41,048 bases of DNA from Nostoc favosum CHAB5714 (lineage in GTDB: Bacteria; Cyanobacteriota; Cyanobacteriia; Cyanobacteriales; Nostocaceae), in assembly GCF_020829495.1 (NCBI RefSeq), contig NZ_JAIVFQ010000062.1, positions 1 through 41,048 of the forward strand, read 5' to 3'. The stretch's first letter is position 1, and each line of letters begins with the position of its first letter. Positions 29,089-37,829 of this stretch are shown piece by piece. The notes under the pieces were generated by a model. It was not told the DNA's origin, did not search any database, and worked only from the letters and a program-made list of their open reading frames with translations. A program made the position numbers and the translations under genes.

Positions 29089-31740
29089 TTAACCTTCTGT
29101 CCCCTTTTTTTTCGTAGCCGTCGTTGATGACTTAGCAGTTGACTTAGATTTGGAACTCGTTGATTTACTCGTTTTCCGAGTCGATTTTGCTGTCGATGCT
29201 TTAGCTGACAACAAGTTCAGCGCCTCAGCTAGGGTTATATTTTCTACCGTTTGACCTTCTGGGATACTCACATTAGTTTTGCCATGCTTGATGTAAGGGC
29301 CATAAGGGCCATCGTAGATGTTAATTGTTTCTCCATCATCTGGATGTGTACCCAATTCGCGTAAGGCTGCCTTGGACTTGCTGTTGGTGGAACTGCGTCC
29401 TTTTTTGGGTTCAGACAATAATTCCAATGCACGTTCTAAGCTAATTGTCAATACATTATCCGCAACTTTCAGGGAACGGTAGTCTTTCCCCTCCTTACCT
29501 TGGTCATGAACCACATAAGGGCCAAAGCGCCCCAAACTTGCTTGGATTTTGCCGCCAGTGCCTGGATGAACTCCTAATGTCCGGGGTAGCGCCAACAGAC
29601 CAACAGCCATTTCCAGGGTAACGGTTTCTGGGGTGACACCTTTGAGTAGGGAGGCTTGTTTCGGTTTGGGGTTTTCGTCGGTTTTGTCACCCAATTGGAC
29701 ATAAGGCCCATAAGCACCAATTTTCACATAAATCGGTTCGCCAGTTTCGGGATGCCGACCTACCTGGTCAGGCCCTGTGATTTTTTGTCGCAGCAATACT
29801 TCTACCTGTTTGGGGTCGAGGTCGGCTGGGGTCAAGTCTTTGGGAATTGAAGCGGTGATAACTCCGTCACCATTTTCGACTTCAATGTAGGGGCCATATT
29901 TCCCAATGCGGACTTTGGCATCTAGATTCTCCAGTTCTACAGTCCTAGCTGTGGTGGCATCAATTTCACTTTCTCGTTCTTTTACCAGGGTTTCCAGCCC
30001 TTTTTCCCCCAGATAGAATTGCTGCAAGTAGGGTAGCCATTTCGCTTCACCTGTGGCAATGTCATCAAGGGTTTGCTCCATCTTCGAGGTGAAGCTGGGA
30101 TCAACGATGTCCGGGAAATGTTTTTCCAGCAAGTCAGTGACGGCGAAAGCGGTGAAGGTAGGAATAAGAGCGTTACTCACCAAATGGGCATAACCCTTAT
30201 CGATGATGGTGCCAATAATGCTGGCATAGGTACTGGGACGACCGATACCTTCGCTTTCTAAGGTTTTCACTAAAGAAGCTTCGGTGTATCTAGCTGGCGG
30301 TTGGGTTTCGTGTCCAACAGCTTCTAGCTCTGTACAATTCGGATGATCTCCCACTTTCAGATTCGGCAAAATCACTTCTTGGTCTTCCAGTGCTGCTTCT
30401 GGGTCGTCTGAACCTTCAACGTAGGCACGTAAGTATCCTGGAAATTCAATCCGTTTGCCAGAAGAACGGAATCCAGCATCCTCAACTTGCAATTGCACGG
30501 TAATTTGAGTTTGGCGGGAATCAGCCATTTGACAGGCAACAGTCCGCTTCCAAATCAAATCGTAAACGGCAAGTTCCCGACCGCCCAAACCAGTTTCTTG
30601 GGGCGTGCGAAAACTGCTACCTGCTGGACGAATTGCTTCGTGCGCCTCTTGTGCGCCTTTGGATTTGGTGGTGTATTGCCGAGGTTGGGGACTGAGGTAT
30701 TGTTGACCGTAGAGCTTTTCTACACAACTCCGAGCAGCTGCGATCGCTTGATCTGACAAATGTACCGAATCTGTCCGCATATAGGTAATATACCCCTGCT
30801 CGTACAAATTCTGGGCAACCCGCATTGTGTCACGGGCTGAGAGGCGCAGCTTCCGGTTAGATTCTTGTTGCAACGTCGAGGTGGTAAACGGTGGCGACGG
30901 TTTGCGCGTCACTGGGCGTTCCTCGATGTCAGTAACACTCCAGGTTTTCCCAGTTAGGCGTTCCTTGAGGGCTACCGCTTGGTCTTCGTTGAGCAACAAG
31001 ACATTGCGACCTGCGGTAATTTGTCCGCTTGTTGCATCAAAATCGCTGCCGTTAGCTATTTTGGTTCCTGCCAATGTTACCAACTGGGCAGCAAAGGGGG
31101 GTTTTTCCTTTGAGAAACTAGCTTTCAAATCCCAGTACGTACCCTCATGGAAAGCGCGGCGTTGGCGTTCCCTAGTGACTAAAAGCCGCACGGCTACAGA
31201 TTGCACTCGCCCAGCAGATAATCCCCAGGCGATTTTTTTCCATAGCAGTGGAGACAGGGTATAGCCCACCAGTCGATCTAAAATCCGCCGCGTTTCTTGG
31301 GCACGAACCAACTGCTCATCGATATTGCGGCAGTTTTTCAGAGCTTTTTTGATCGCCTCTTCGGTTATTTCGTGAAACACCATCCGTTTAGTCGGAACTT
31401 TCGGCTTCAGCAATTGGTATAAATGCCAACTAATGCTTTCGCCTTCCCGGTCTTCGTCCGTTGCCAGAATCAGTTCATCTACATCTTTGAGGGCTTCTTT
31501 AAGCTGGGTGACAATTTTCTTTTTGTCTTTCGGGACAACATATACCGGTTCAAAGTCGGCGTCCACATTTACCCCTAGCTGCGCCCATGATTCCCCTTTG
31601 ACGGCAGCGGGAATTTCACTAGCCGACTGGGGGAGGTCACGCACATGACCCATAGACGCCTCCACCCGATAGCTTGATGGCAGGTAGTTGCGAATGGTAC
31701 GAGCTTTGGCTGGAGATTCGACGATGACGAGAGTTGACAT
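29089..31740 (-). CDS. topA: DNA topoisomerase I
   Basis: The 883-residue type IA topoisomerase has the TOPRIM domain (VIVESPAKARTI at residues 6-17; acidic triad in ATDEDREGE, D95, D97, E99). WGLSAGRVQSVAVRLL lies at 172-187. The catalytic tyrosine Y320 is in GYITYMRTDS. Instead of zinc fingers, the C-terminus holds four short cyanobacterial-type repeats (VRIGKYGPYIEV; VKIGAYGPYVQLG; ASLGRFGPYVVH; NIYDGPYGPYIKHG). A Lys/Ser/Thr-rich tail of about 40 residues follows. It relaxes negative supercoils. The tail is low-complexity and basic, likely for DNA contact. Confidence 0.97.
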   Translation of the reverse strand: MSTLVIVESPAKARTIRNYLPSSYRVEASMGHVRDLPQSASEIPAAVKGESWAQLGVNVDADFEPVYVVPKDKKKIVTQLKEALKDVDELILATDEDREGESISWHLYQLLKPKVPTKRMVFHEITEEAIKKALKNCRNIDEQLVRAQETRRILDRLVGYTLSPLLWKKIAWGLSAGRVQSVAVRLLVTRERQRRAFHEGTYWDLKASFSKEKPPFAAQLVTLAGTKIANGSDFDATSGQITAGRNVLLLNEDQAVALKERLTGKTWSVTDIEERPVTRKPSPPFTTSTLQQESNRKLRLSARDTMRVAQNLYEQGYITYMRTDSVHLSDQAIAAARSCVEKLYGQQYLSPQPRQYTTKSKGAQEAHEAIRPAGSSFRTPQETGLGGRELAVYDLIWKRTVACQMADSRQTQITVQLQVEDAGFRSSGKRIEFPGYLRAYVEGSDDPEAALEDQEVILPNLKVGDHPNCTELEAVGHETQPPARYTEASLVKTLESEGIGRPSTYASIIGTIIDKGYAHLVSNALIPTFTAFAVTDLLEKHFPDIVDPSFTSKMEQTLDDIATGEAKWLPYLQQFYLGEKGLETLVKERESEIDATTARTVELENLDAKVRIGKYGPYIEVENGDGVITASIPKDLTPADLDPKQVEVLLRQKITGPDQVGRHPETGEPIYVKIGAYGPYVQLGDKTDENPKPKQASLLKGVTPETVTLEMAVGLLALPRTLGVHPGTGGKIQASLGRFGPYVVHDQGKEGKDYRSLKVADNVLTISLERALELLSEPKKGRSSTNSKSKAALRELGTHPDDGETINIYDGPYGPYIKHGKTNVSIPEGQTVENITLAEALNLLSAKASTAKSTRKTSKSTSSKSKSTAKSSTTATKKKGTEG

Positions 31741-32204
31741 GGAAATTTCAATAAAAAGAAGAGCTACTAAGCTAAACAGTCAAATTGAGGTAATTTTTAC
31801 AAATTGTCAAGATAAAAGGTCACGCTTAGGGCGGTGATTTAATCCTCACATAAACTGCCTGCTTGGGAGAAAATTCGCTGAACTTATTGCCCAGTCTATC
31901 CCAGAGGTTAGGGGAGGGAAACGCTGGGTGTGAATTTCCAGCTATTTCAATCTTTAACTTATCTAACGCATAATTGGCGACTACAGTTTTCAAAATATCA
32001 TTGGGCGTGGGGCATGGGGCATGGGGCATGGGGCATGGGAGATGAGGAAGTAGGGGAAGAAAGGAAAGAATAACTATTTATTAATTGACCAATGCCCAAT
32101 GCCCAATCCCCAATCCCCAATTTCTAAGAGCTTGTGCCAAAATTAAACCAAACTTGAGAGCAAAAGCGAAGTGGGGTTTGTACCCATGTCAGGAAAGCAA
32201 AACT
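31741..32204. other. Intergenic with GGGCATG and AATGCCC repeats
   Basis: It contains the topA upstream region, a run of GGGCATG heptamers (about 32005-32038), and AATGCCC/AATCCCC units (about 32089-32121). Reading frames through the repeats are not credible genes. AGGAAA before 32205 is the ribosome-binding site of the next gene. Confidence 0.55.
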
Positions 32205-32498
32205 ATGAAACCGATTCGTCAAGGTGATGTAATTTTACTGCCTGTGCAGCAAATTGAAGGACAAAAAATACCTCACTTAACTTTGGCAGAAGGCGAAGTT
32301 ACAGGGCATAAGCATCGCATTACTGAGGGAAACGCAGAATTATACGAAAAAGATAGCACACTCTATTTGCGTGTGTTTTCAGAGTCGGCATTGCTTGCCC
32401 ATGAGGAGCATAAAGCTATTTCTATTCCCCAAGGTGACTGGATGGTGAAAATTCAGAGGGAATACGAGCCTGAAGGTTGGCGTTATGTCGCTGATTGA
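32205..32498 (+). CDS. Small hypothetical protein, first of an overlapping pair
   Basis: The protein has 97 residues from ATG 32205, preceded by AGGAAA. The frame is open 40 codons upstream, but that part is repeat-derived (MTNAQCPIPNPQF). The sequence starts MKPIRQGDVILLPVQQIEGQ. It contains EGEVTGHKHRI (a His/Gly turn), a hydrophobic strand LYLRVF, and SIPQGDWMVKIQREYEPEGW near the end. It looks like a small beta-barrel or cupin-like fold, but no family was recognised with confidence. The last 14 nt overlap the next gene, implying coupled translation and a joint role. Confidence 0.75.
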   Translation: MKPIRQGDVILLPVQQIEGQKIPHLTLAEGEVTGHKHRITEGNAELYEKDSTLYLRVFSESALLAHEEHKAISIPQGDWMVKIQREYEPEGWRYVAD

Positions 32499-33588
32499 AA
32501 AGTTAACGCCTGAGCAAGAGGCTTTGATTCCAGTTTATCGAGAGAAGTGGAGAGCGATCGCGCTTTCAACCGAGCGAATTGATCCTGAAAAAGCGGCAAA
32601 AGCGGTAAAAGCTGCCTATATTGCAATTGACTTTGACTATGAAGAGCCTGAAATCTTTTTTCAGGATAGTCCTTATGCAGCCTGCAACTGGATGCTAAAA
32701 CGACTGTCACCTCAATTTATAGACAGTTACCTCAATGAACCTAATAGTTTAGGCAGCTTATTTTCGGCTCATTTTTTTCAAGAACTTTCGAGTATACTCA
32801 ATCAACAGTTTGGAACCCAAGTGCGTAGGCAATTACGCAACTTTTTTTATCTTTATAATGGAAGAGATAATCCTTTAAATCATAAAATATTCAACGATTT
32901 AATTGAAAAATTTAGCACTCAAATAAACGAACAAGCAGATAATTTTTCGTGGTGGATTGAAATTCAACTTCATGACTATTTTCAACCAGAAAATTACAGT
33001 AATTTGATGAGTGGTTTTGATTTCTGTAGCTCTGTTTTGAACATTGTTCATCGTCAACAGGAATGGAGAGTATTTCAATCCTTAATTCAAGAATGTGGTT
33101 GGTTATTTGCGTATGATGACATTTGCATTATCTGCGATCGCCCCCTTCACCTGCGCTTCGACAATGAAAATCGCCTCCACGCTGAAGGCGAACCCGCCAT
33201 TGAATTTACTGATGGATACAGCATCTACTCCTACCACGGCGTAACTTTGCCTGAAAAATACGGTAAAATCCACCCGCAGCAATGGCAATCTCAGTGGCTT
33301 TTATCGGAGGAAAACGCCGAACTACGACGAGTGTTAATTCAGGGTATTGGTTACGCCCGAATTTGCCAAGAATTACAAGCTATCGAATTAGATTTTTGGC
33401 AAGAATATACTCTACTAACAATAGATAATGATGTAGATGAAGAACCAATTTACTTATTAAAAATGACTTGCCCCAGTACAGGGTTTATTCACGTCTTGCG
33501 AGTTCCACCTGAGATGAAATCAGCGCCTGAAGCAATTCGCTGGGTAAATTGGGGAATAGAACCAGAAGAATTTGCTGTGCAAACCTGA
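32485..33588 (+). CDS. DUF6745-like hypothetical protein
   Basis: The 367-residue protein starts at ATG 32485 inside the upstream gene. Its N-terminal half is helical (LTPEQEALIPVYREKWRAIA). The central part has EGEPAIEFTDGYSIYSYHGV, the LHxEGxPAIxxxDG-type motif seen in DUF6745 proteins. The end, APEAIRWVNWGIEPEEFAVQT, is also typical. Function unknown; no catalytic motif or membrane segment was seen. Such genes are often adjacent to the small HKHRI-type gene, as here. A MITE starts 2 nt after the stop. Confidence 0.7.
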   Translation: MSLIEKLTPEQEALIPVYREKWRAIALSTERIDPEKAAKAVKAAYIAIDFDYEEPEIFFQDSPYAACNWMLKRLSPQFIDSYLNEPNSLGSLFSAHFFQELSSILNQQFGTQVRRQLRNFFYLYNGRDNPLNHKIFNDLIEKFSTQINEQADNFSWWIEIQLHDYFQPENYSNLMSGFDFCSSVLNIVHRQQEWRVFQSLIQECGWLFAYDDICIICDRPLHLRFDNENRLHAEGEPAIEFTDGYSIYSYHGVTLPEKYGKIHPQQWQSQWLLSEENAELRRVLIQGIGYARICQELQAIELDFWQEYTLLTIDNDVDEEPIYLLKMTCPSTGFIHVLRVPPEMKSAPEAIRWVNWGIEPEEFAVQT

Positions 33589-33590
33589 GT

Positions 33591-33745
33591 CAATACTGTT
33601 CGGTTAAGCTTAAAAAATAACTCCAATGTAGGTTGGGTTGAGGAACGAAACCTAACATTTTCACAGCTTTGTTGGGTTTCACTCCGTACCCCTGCGGGGA
33701 TCTTGCTACAACCCAACCTACAAATCTTCTTAACCGAGCAGTATT
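33591..33745. mobile_element. MITE family A, copy 3
   Basis: Outer inverted repeats are CAATACTGTTCGGTTAAG (33591-33608) and CTTAACCGAGCAGTATTG (33728-33745). The inner pair is TGTAGGTTGGGTTG (33627-33640) and CAACCCAACCTACA (33709-33722). The interior closely matches copy 2. It sits directly behind the DUF6745 gene stop. Confidence 0.8.
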
Positions 33746-33808
33746 GAAACCTCAGTTTATCAAAGCCAGCATTTTACTGGGTTTTATTTTTGAGATTACA
33801 CACAAAAC

Positions 33809-33839
33809 AAAAGACGCAAAAGATAAATTTGCGTCTTTT
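33809..33839. terminator. Bidirectional intrinsic terminator
   Basis: AAAAGACGCAAA (33809-33820) and TTTGCGTCTTTT (33828-33839) form a 12-bp stem with a short loop and T-runs on both strands. It lies between the convergent DUF6745 and porin genes, so it can serve both. Confidence 0.8.
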
Positions 33840-33855
33840 TTGAATATTTTGAAAA

Positions 33856-35472
33856 TTAGAAACTGAATGTAGTTCTCAGTGCGCCAATCACAACATCATC
33901 GTTGTCATTGTTATGATCTGGGGATGTTAACCAGATGACTCCTGGGGTAATGGTGATATTGTCACTCAGCTTATATTGGTAGAACGCCTCAAGATGATAG
34001 GATGTATCAGGATCGCTATCCAATCCTGCGATGTTAGAACTTGTTAATCTAGGTTCTACACCAGCGATGATACCAGCCAAGTTTCCTTCTTTACCGAGGT
34101 CAGGGAAGCCGAGAGTGACGGCATAGTTCCAAATGTCAACCTCTCCACGGTTCCCATTTAATGTGCGGCTGTTGGTGTATCCAGCCCAACCACCCAAGAC
34201 TATGTTATCAGTGATGCCAATAGATGCTTGGACACCGTAAGAATTACTGGAAAATCGGGAATCTAATGTACCATCGGCATCTAAATCCAAGGGTGCGAGA
34301 TTTGCTGCATTGCTACCTGTGAGTAGTGGTTGATTATAGGAATTGATGTAAGTTAAACCGATAGTAATGCGATCGCTTGGTTTAACTGTCAGCTGTGCTA
34401 GCGCACCATAAGAACCATTGAACAAACCATTATTGGGCGTTGGGTCATTAGCTGTACCACTCAAATACCCTAGACTTAGTGCCAATTTGTCACCGAACTC
34501 GTGCGTTACTCCAAGCCCCGCGCCGCCTATCTGATAATAAATTGGGTTGCGTGTACCAAAGGTGGACAAAGCACCAAAAGCACCATCACCGTCAAAGATA
34601 TTAACAGTAGTGGTAAGGTCGTCTGCTGCACCTGCGTTGGCAATAGCGATAACCTCTGTTCTTTCGCCCAACGGAAATCTGTAGAAGAGTGCATCTATAG
34701 AAGCATTGGTGGTACCGTCACCAGCAAAGAATAAATTGCCCTCTGGTGTACGAATGTCAGGGCTGAGAATATTATTAGCCTGGATTCTGGTAAACAGCGT
34801 ATCTTGTCCTGTGAAGCTGGTCACAAGTTCTATCCGCGCCCGTACCCCTAAAGTTGTATTCTCGTCTGTAATTTCCTCACTGTTGACTGTATTTCCTGAC
34901 AAAACATCACTAACGACTGCGACAACTTGTCCTTGCAGTTTAGTTGTGGTTGAGAACTGATTCGCCTCTAATTCAGCAGTGCGTGCTTCGACTGCATCTA
35001 CACGACCTCGGAGTGTCGCTAGTTCGGCTGAAAAATCTTCTTGCAGCTTTTGTAATGTGGCTAAATCTTGTTTGTTAAGTAAGTCGCCAGTGGCTGTAGC
35101 AATAAGTTCGTTAACCCGATCAAGGCAAGCATTCAAACCAGCCGCAAACTCATATCGCGTTAATGCCCGATTACCGCGATAAGTGCTATTTGGGTATCCT
35201 GCAATACAGCCATAGCGCTCAACCAAGGACTGCAATGCTTGAAATGCCCAGTCGGTGGGTTGTACGTCGGAAAATTGAGACACGGAAGTAACTTGCCCCA
35301 TTATCTGATCTGGCGCGATGTTTTGAGCTTTTATATCTGGATTAGCTAAAACTTGCGGTTGATTGATTTCAGACTTACCCGATGTTTCACCTGCAAATGT
35401 AGCAGTATTAACAAATAGCATGACACCGCAGACTGCTGGACTAACTAGCAGATATTTCCAGAATTTTTGCAT
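33856..35472 (-). CDS. SLH-domain outer-membrane porin (OprB/iron-uptake porin type)
   Basis: The protein has 538 residues from ATG 35472, which has GAGGAG upstream; the frame extends 27 codons further without a signal. An N-terminal signal peptide (KYLLVSPAVCGVMLFVNTATFA) leads to an SLH domain (SQFSDVQPTDWAFQALQSL ... ALTRYEFAAGLNACLDRV). A coiled coil (LATLQKLQEDFSAELATLRG, RVDAVEARTAELEAN) follows, then a beta-barrel with alternating strands and a C-terminal aromatic (TTFSF). This is the standard cyanobacterial porin, anchored to peptidoglycan by SLH. Divergence from znuA across a Zur-like site suggests, but does not prove, a link to metal uptake. Confidence 0.92.
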   Translation of the reverse strand: MQKFWKYLLVSPAVCGVMLFVNTATFAGETSGKSEINQPQVLANPDIKAQNIAPDQIMGQVTSVSQFSDVQPTDWAFQALQSLVERYGCIAGYPNSTYRGNRALTRYEFAAGLNACLDRVNELIATATGDLLNKQDLATLQKLQEDFSAELATLRGRVDAVEARTAELEANQFSTTTKLQGQVVAVVSDVLSGNTVNSEEITDENTTLGVRARIELVTSFTGQDTLFTRIQANNILSPDIRTPEGNLFFAGDGTTNASIDALFYRFPLGERTEVIAIANAGAADDLTTTVNIFDGDGAFGALSTFGTRNPIYYQIGGAGLGVTHEFGDKLALSLGYLSGTANDPTPNNGLFNGSYGALAQLTVKPSDRITIGLTYINSYNQPLLTGSNAANLAPLDLDADGTLDSRFSSNSYGVQASIGITDNIVLGGWAGYTNSRTLNGNRGEVDIWNYAVTLGFPDLGKEGNLAGIIAGVEPRLTSSNIAGLDSDPDTSYHLEAFYQYKLSDNITITPGVIWLTSPDHNNDNDDVVIGALRTTFSF

Positions 35473-35710
35473 TTTTCTCCTCACACTGATCTCCAATTCA
35501 CACCCAAACCACGTTTTTTTAAACGTGTATTTTATGAGAATATTTCTCAGCAATTTTATCAGAAGGAAGCAAACTTTTTAACAAAAAAAGTCAATAAATC
35601 CTAATTATTCAGGGAAAACTAAATTTCAGAGGGCTGTACCGTCTGAAAAAGTTTTGTTGTTACTCATTAGACAGGAAGTCCAGAATGATATTATGTACCT
35701 AAAATGAGAA

Positions 35711-35725
35711 TGAGAACTATTATAA
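35711..35725. promoter_or_regulatory. Candidate Zur box in porin-znuA divergent region
   Basis: TGAGAAC-T-ATTATAA matches the 7-1-7 palindrome TGATAAT-N-ATTATCA, the Fur/Zur-like consensus of cyanobacteria, at 11 of 14 arm positions. It lies 82 nt upstream of the znuA start in an AT-rich promoter region. Zinc repression of the zinc operon would be expected. Confidence 0.55.
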
Positions 35726-35806
35726 TATAAAATTTAGAATACGTCTTACTGTCAATAGGAATTGTGACAGAGGCAGAGTCAGCATCCGTTTTGAGGAGAA
35801 AATATC

Positions 35807-36826
35807 GTGATTGTGAATTGCAGAGAAATTAGAACAGGCAGGCAAAGAAGGGGCATCTTGCCTATAATTGCTTTGCTGATGTTGTCAATGACTGCTGGCT
35901 GTAGCCAATCGAATCCGAATCAGGGAACAACTTCGGCACAGTCGCCGCAAGCACAGGAAGCTGCCTCTACCCCGTCGGTGCAGTCGGGAAAAACTAAAGT
36001 AGTGACAACATTTTTGCCGATATATTTGTTTACTAAGGCAGTAGCTGGAAATGTGGCAGATGTAGAAATTCTAGTACCACCTGGTACGGAGGTGCATGAA
36101 TACCAAGCGACACCACAAAATGTCAAAGCGATCGCTACTGCAAATGTGTTAATAAAAAATGGTTTAGGTTTGGAGGAATTTCTGGAAAATACTGTCAAAA
36201 ATGCCCAAAATAGCAAATTAGCCGAAATTGATGCTAGTAAAGGTATTAAACCCTTAAATGAAATTTCACCCGTTGTAAAAACGGCCCAAGAGGAAGAAGA
36301 CCACGACCATGAACACGTCCAAGGTAATCCTCACGTTTGGTTAGATCCAGTTTTGGCAAAACAGCAGGTAACTAATATTCGGGATGGATTAATTGCTGCT
36401 GACCCAGCGAACAAAGCAACTTATGAGGCGAATGCTGCGACTTATATTAAAGAATTAGAAAGTTTAAATAGCGAATTTCAGCAGACTTTGCAGAAAACTC
36501 CTAGTTGTACCTTTATTACCTTTCATGATGCATTTCCATATTTAGCTCAACGCTATAACCTCAAGCAAGTTGCTGTGGTACAAATTCCCGAAGATCAACT
36601 TTCACCAACGGATGTGCAAAATGCAGTCAATGCAGTGAAAAAGTACAAAGTTAAAGCTTTATTTAGTGAACCAGGAGTAGATAACAAACTTCTATCCAGC
36701 CTCTCCAAAGACTTAAAGTTAACTTTGCGTCCTCTGGATTCTCTGGAAACTGGCGAAACAGATCCACAGCATTATTTCAAGGCTATGAAAGCTAACTTGC
36801 AAACTCTGCAAACGGCATGTAGATGA
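35807..36826 (+). CDS. znuA: Zinc ABC transporter substrate-binding lipoprotein
   Basis: The 339-residue protein starts at GTG 35807, with GAGGAG 8 nt upstream. The signal segment ends SMTAGCS, so C32 is a probable lipid anchor (position -3 is Thr, less usual). The metal-binding His residues are in GTEVHEYQATPQ, NPHVWLDP and FITFHDAFPYLAQ; an acidic ligand is in FSEPGVDNK. A short acidic His loop (EEEDHDHEHVQG) precedes NPHVW, as in zinc-specific ZnuA proteins. It captures Zn(II) in the periplasm for ZnuBC. The stop TGA overlaps the start of a 19-copy heptamer array separating it from znuC. Confidence 0.93.
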   Translation: MIVNCREIRTGRQRRGILPIIALLMLSMTAGCSQSNPNQGTTSAQSPQAQEAASTPSVQSGKTKVVTTFLPIYLFTKAVAGNVADVEILVPPGTEVHEYQATPQNVKAIATANVLIKNGLGLEEFLENTVKNAQNSKLAEIDASKGIKPLNEISPVVKTAQEEEDHDHEHVQGNPHVWLDPVLAKQQVTNIRDGLIAADPANKATYEANAATYIKELESLNSEFQQTLQKTPSCTFITFHDAFPYLAQRYNLKQVAVVQIPEDQLSPTDVQNAVNAVKKYKVKALFSEPGVDNKLLSSLSKDLKLTLRPLDSLETGETDPQHYFKAMKANLQTLQTACR

Positions 36827-36958
36827 GTTAGGAGTTAGGAGTTAGGAGTTAGGAGTTAGGAGTTAGGAGTTAGGAGTTAGGAGTTAGGAGTTAGGAGTTA
36901 GGAGTTAGGAGTTAGGAGTTAGGAGTTAGGAGTTAGGAGTTAGGAGTTAGGAGTTAGG
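36825..36958 (+). repeat. Perfect heptamer array, about 19 copies of GAGTTAG, inside zinc operon
   Basis: Uninterrupted GAGTTAG units begin at the znuA stop codon and fill most of the znuA-znuC gap. It is the longest and purest short tandem array in the window, so slippage is likely. Confidence 0.97.
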
Positions 36959-37005
36959 AATTAAAAATCATAAATCCTGATTTATCTACCATCATTTTTT
37001 AAATA

Positions 37006-37782
37006 ATGAATAAAGACATTGCTATTTTAAAAGTAGAAGGATTAACTGTCTATCAAGGCAGCTATCTAGCTGTTCGAGATGTTTCCTTTGAATTATTGCC
37101 AGGAACAGATACAGCCATCGTCGGCCCCAATGGTGCTGGTAAAAGTACTCTGGTAAAAGCGGTTTTAGATTTGATACCTCGAAGTGCTGGCATGATTGAA
37201 ATTTTAGGTCGTCCAATTGCAAGGCTGGGGCGTTTACGTCACCTGTTAGGCTATATGCCGCAAAACTTCATTTTTGACCGTAGCTTTCCCATTTCTGTCA
37301 GCGAATTAGTAGGACTTGGATGGGAGAAAGAAGCGAAAAAAGGGGATTTATTTTTCTCTCGGCTGTGGAGACAAGACCACGAAAAATCGGCAGCAGTAGA
37401 AGAAGCTTTACGGCGAACGGATGCTTATCATTTACAGTATCAAGCTATTGGTACTCTTAGCGGTGGTCAACTCAAGCGGGTTTTATTGGCTTATTGTTTG
37501 GTAATGCGTCGCAAACTCTTGGTACTAGATGAAGCCTTTGCTGGTGTTGATGTGCAAGGTTCAGCAGATTTTTATGCTTTGCTAAACGAATTAAAACGGG
37601 AGGAGGGTTGGACGGTATTGCAAGTTTCTCATGATATTGATATGGTAAATCGCCATTGCGATCGCGTGCTTTGCCTGAACCAAAGCATTGTTTGTACTGG
37701 TAAGCCGGAAATTGCCCTTTCACCGCAAAACCTTTTAGCAACCTACGGCCCAGGTTTCAGTCGCTACCAGCACCAACATTAA
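37006..37782 (+). CDS. znuC: Zinc ABC transporter ATPase
   Basis: The 258-residue ABC ATPase has Walker A GPNGAGKST (40-48), Q-loop YMPQ (83-86), signature LSGGQLKR (151-158), Walker B LLVLDEA (171-177) and switch His in VSHD (H209). It belongs to the metal-type (ZnuC/MntB-like) group; zinc is assigned from its neighbours znuA and znuB. It energises uptake at the inner face of the plasma membrane. It is followed by four TAATTCG-type heptamers before znuB. No strong ribosome-binding site precedes the ATG, since the leader is the AT-rich end of the heptamer array. Confidence 0.95.
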   Translation: MNKDIAILKVEGLTVYQGSYLAVRDVSFELLPGTDTAIVGPNGAGKSTLVKAVLDLIPRSAGMIEILGRPIARLGRLRHLLGYMPQNFIFDRSFPISVSELVGLGWEKEAKKGDLFFSRLWRQDHEKSAAVEEALRRTDAYHLQYQAIGTLSGGQLKRVLLAYCLVMRRKLLVLDEAFAGVDVQGSADFYALLNELKREEGWTVLQVSHDIDMVNRHCDRVLCLNQSIVCTGKPEIALSPQNLLATYGPGFSRYQHQH

Positions 37783-37784
37783 AA

Positions 37785-37817
37785 TAATTCGTAATTCGTA
37801 ATTCGTAATTCGTAATT
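37785..37817 (+). repeat. Heptamer array AATTCGT between znuC and znuB
   Basis: About four copies of TAATTCG (complement of the CGAATTA/ATTACGA unit seen at 16.2 and 27.0 kb) fill most of the 47-nt gap between the two genes. Confidence 0.85.
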
Positions 37818-37829
37818 AAAGAATGAAAG

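Noticed and set aside
29656..31648. Plus-strand frames across topA
   Set aside because: Shadows of the strongly supported minus-strand topoisomerase gene.
32085..32204. 40-codon N-terminal extension of the small protein at 32205
   Set aside because: It starts inside AATGCCC repeats, and a good ribosome-binding site precedes ATG 32205.
36825..36958. Heptamer array considered as a CRISPR array
   Set aside because: There are no spacers; units are 7 nt and contiguous.
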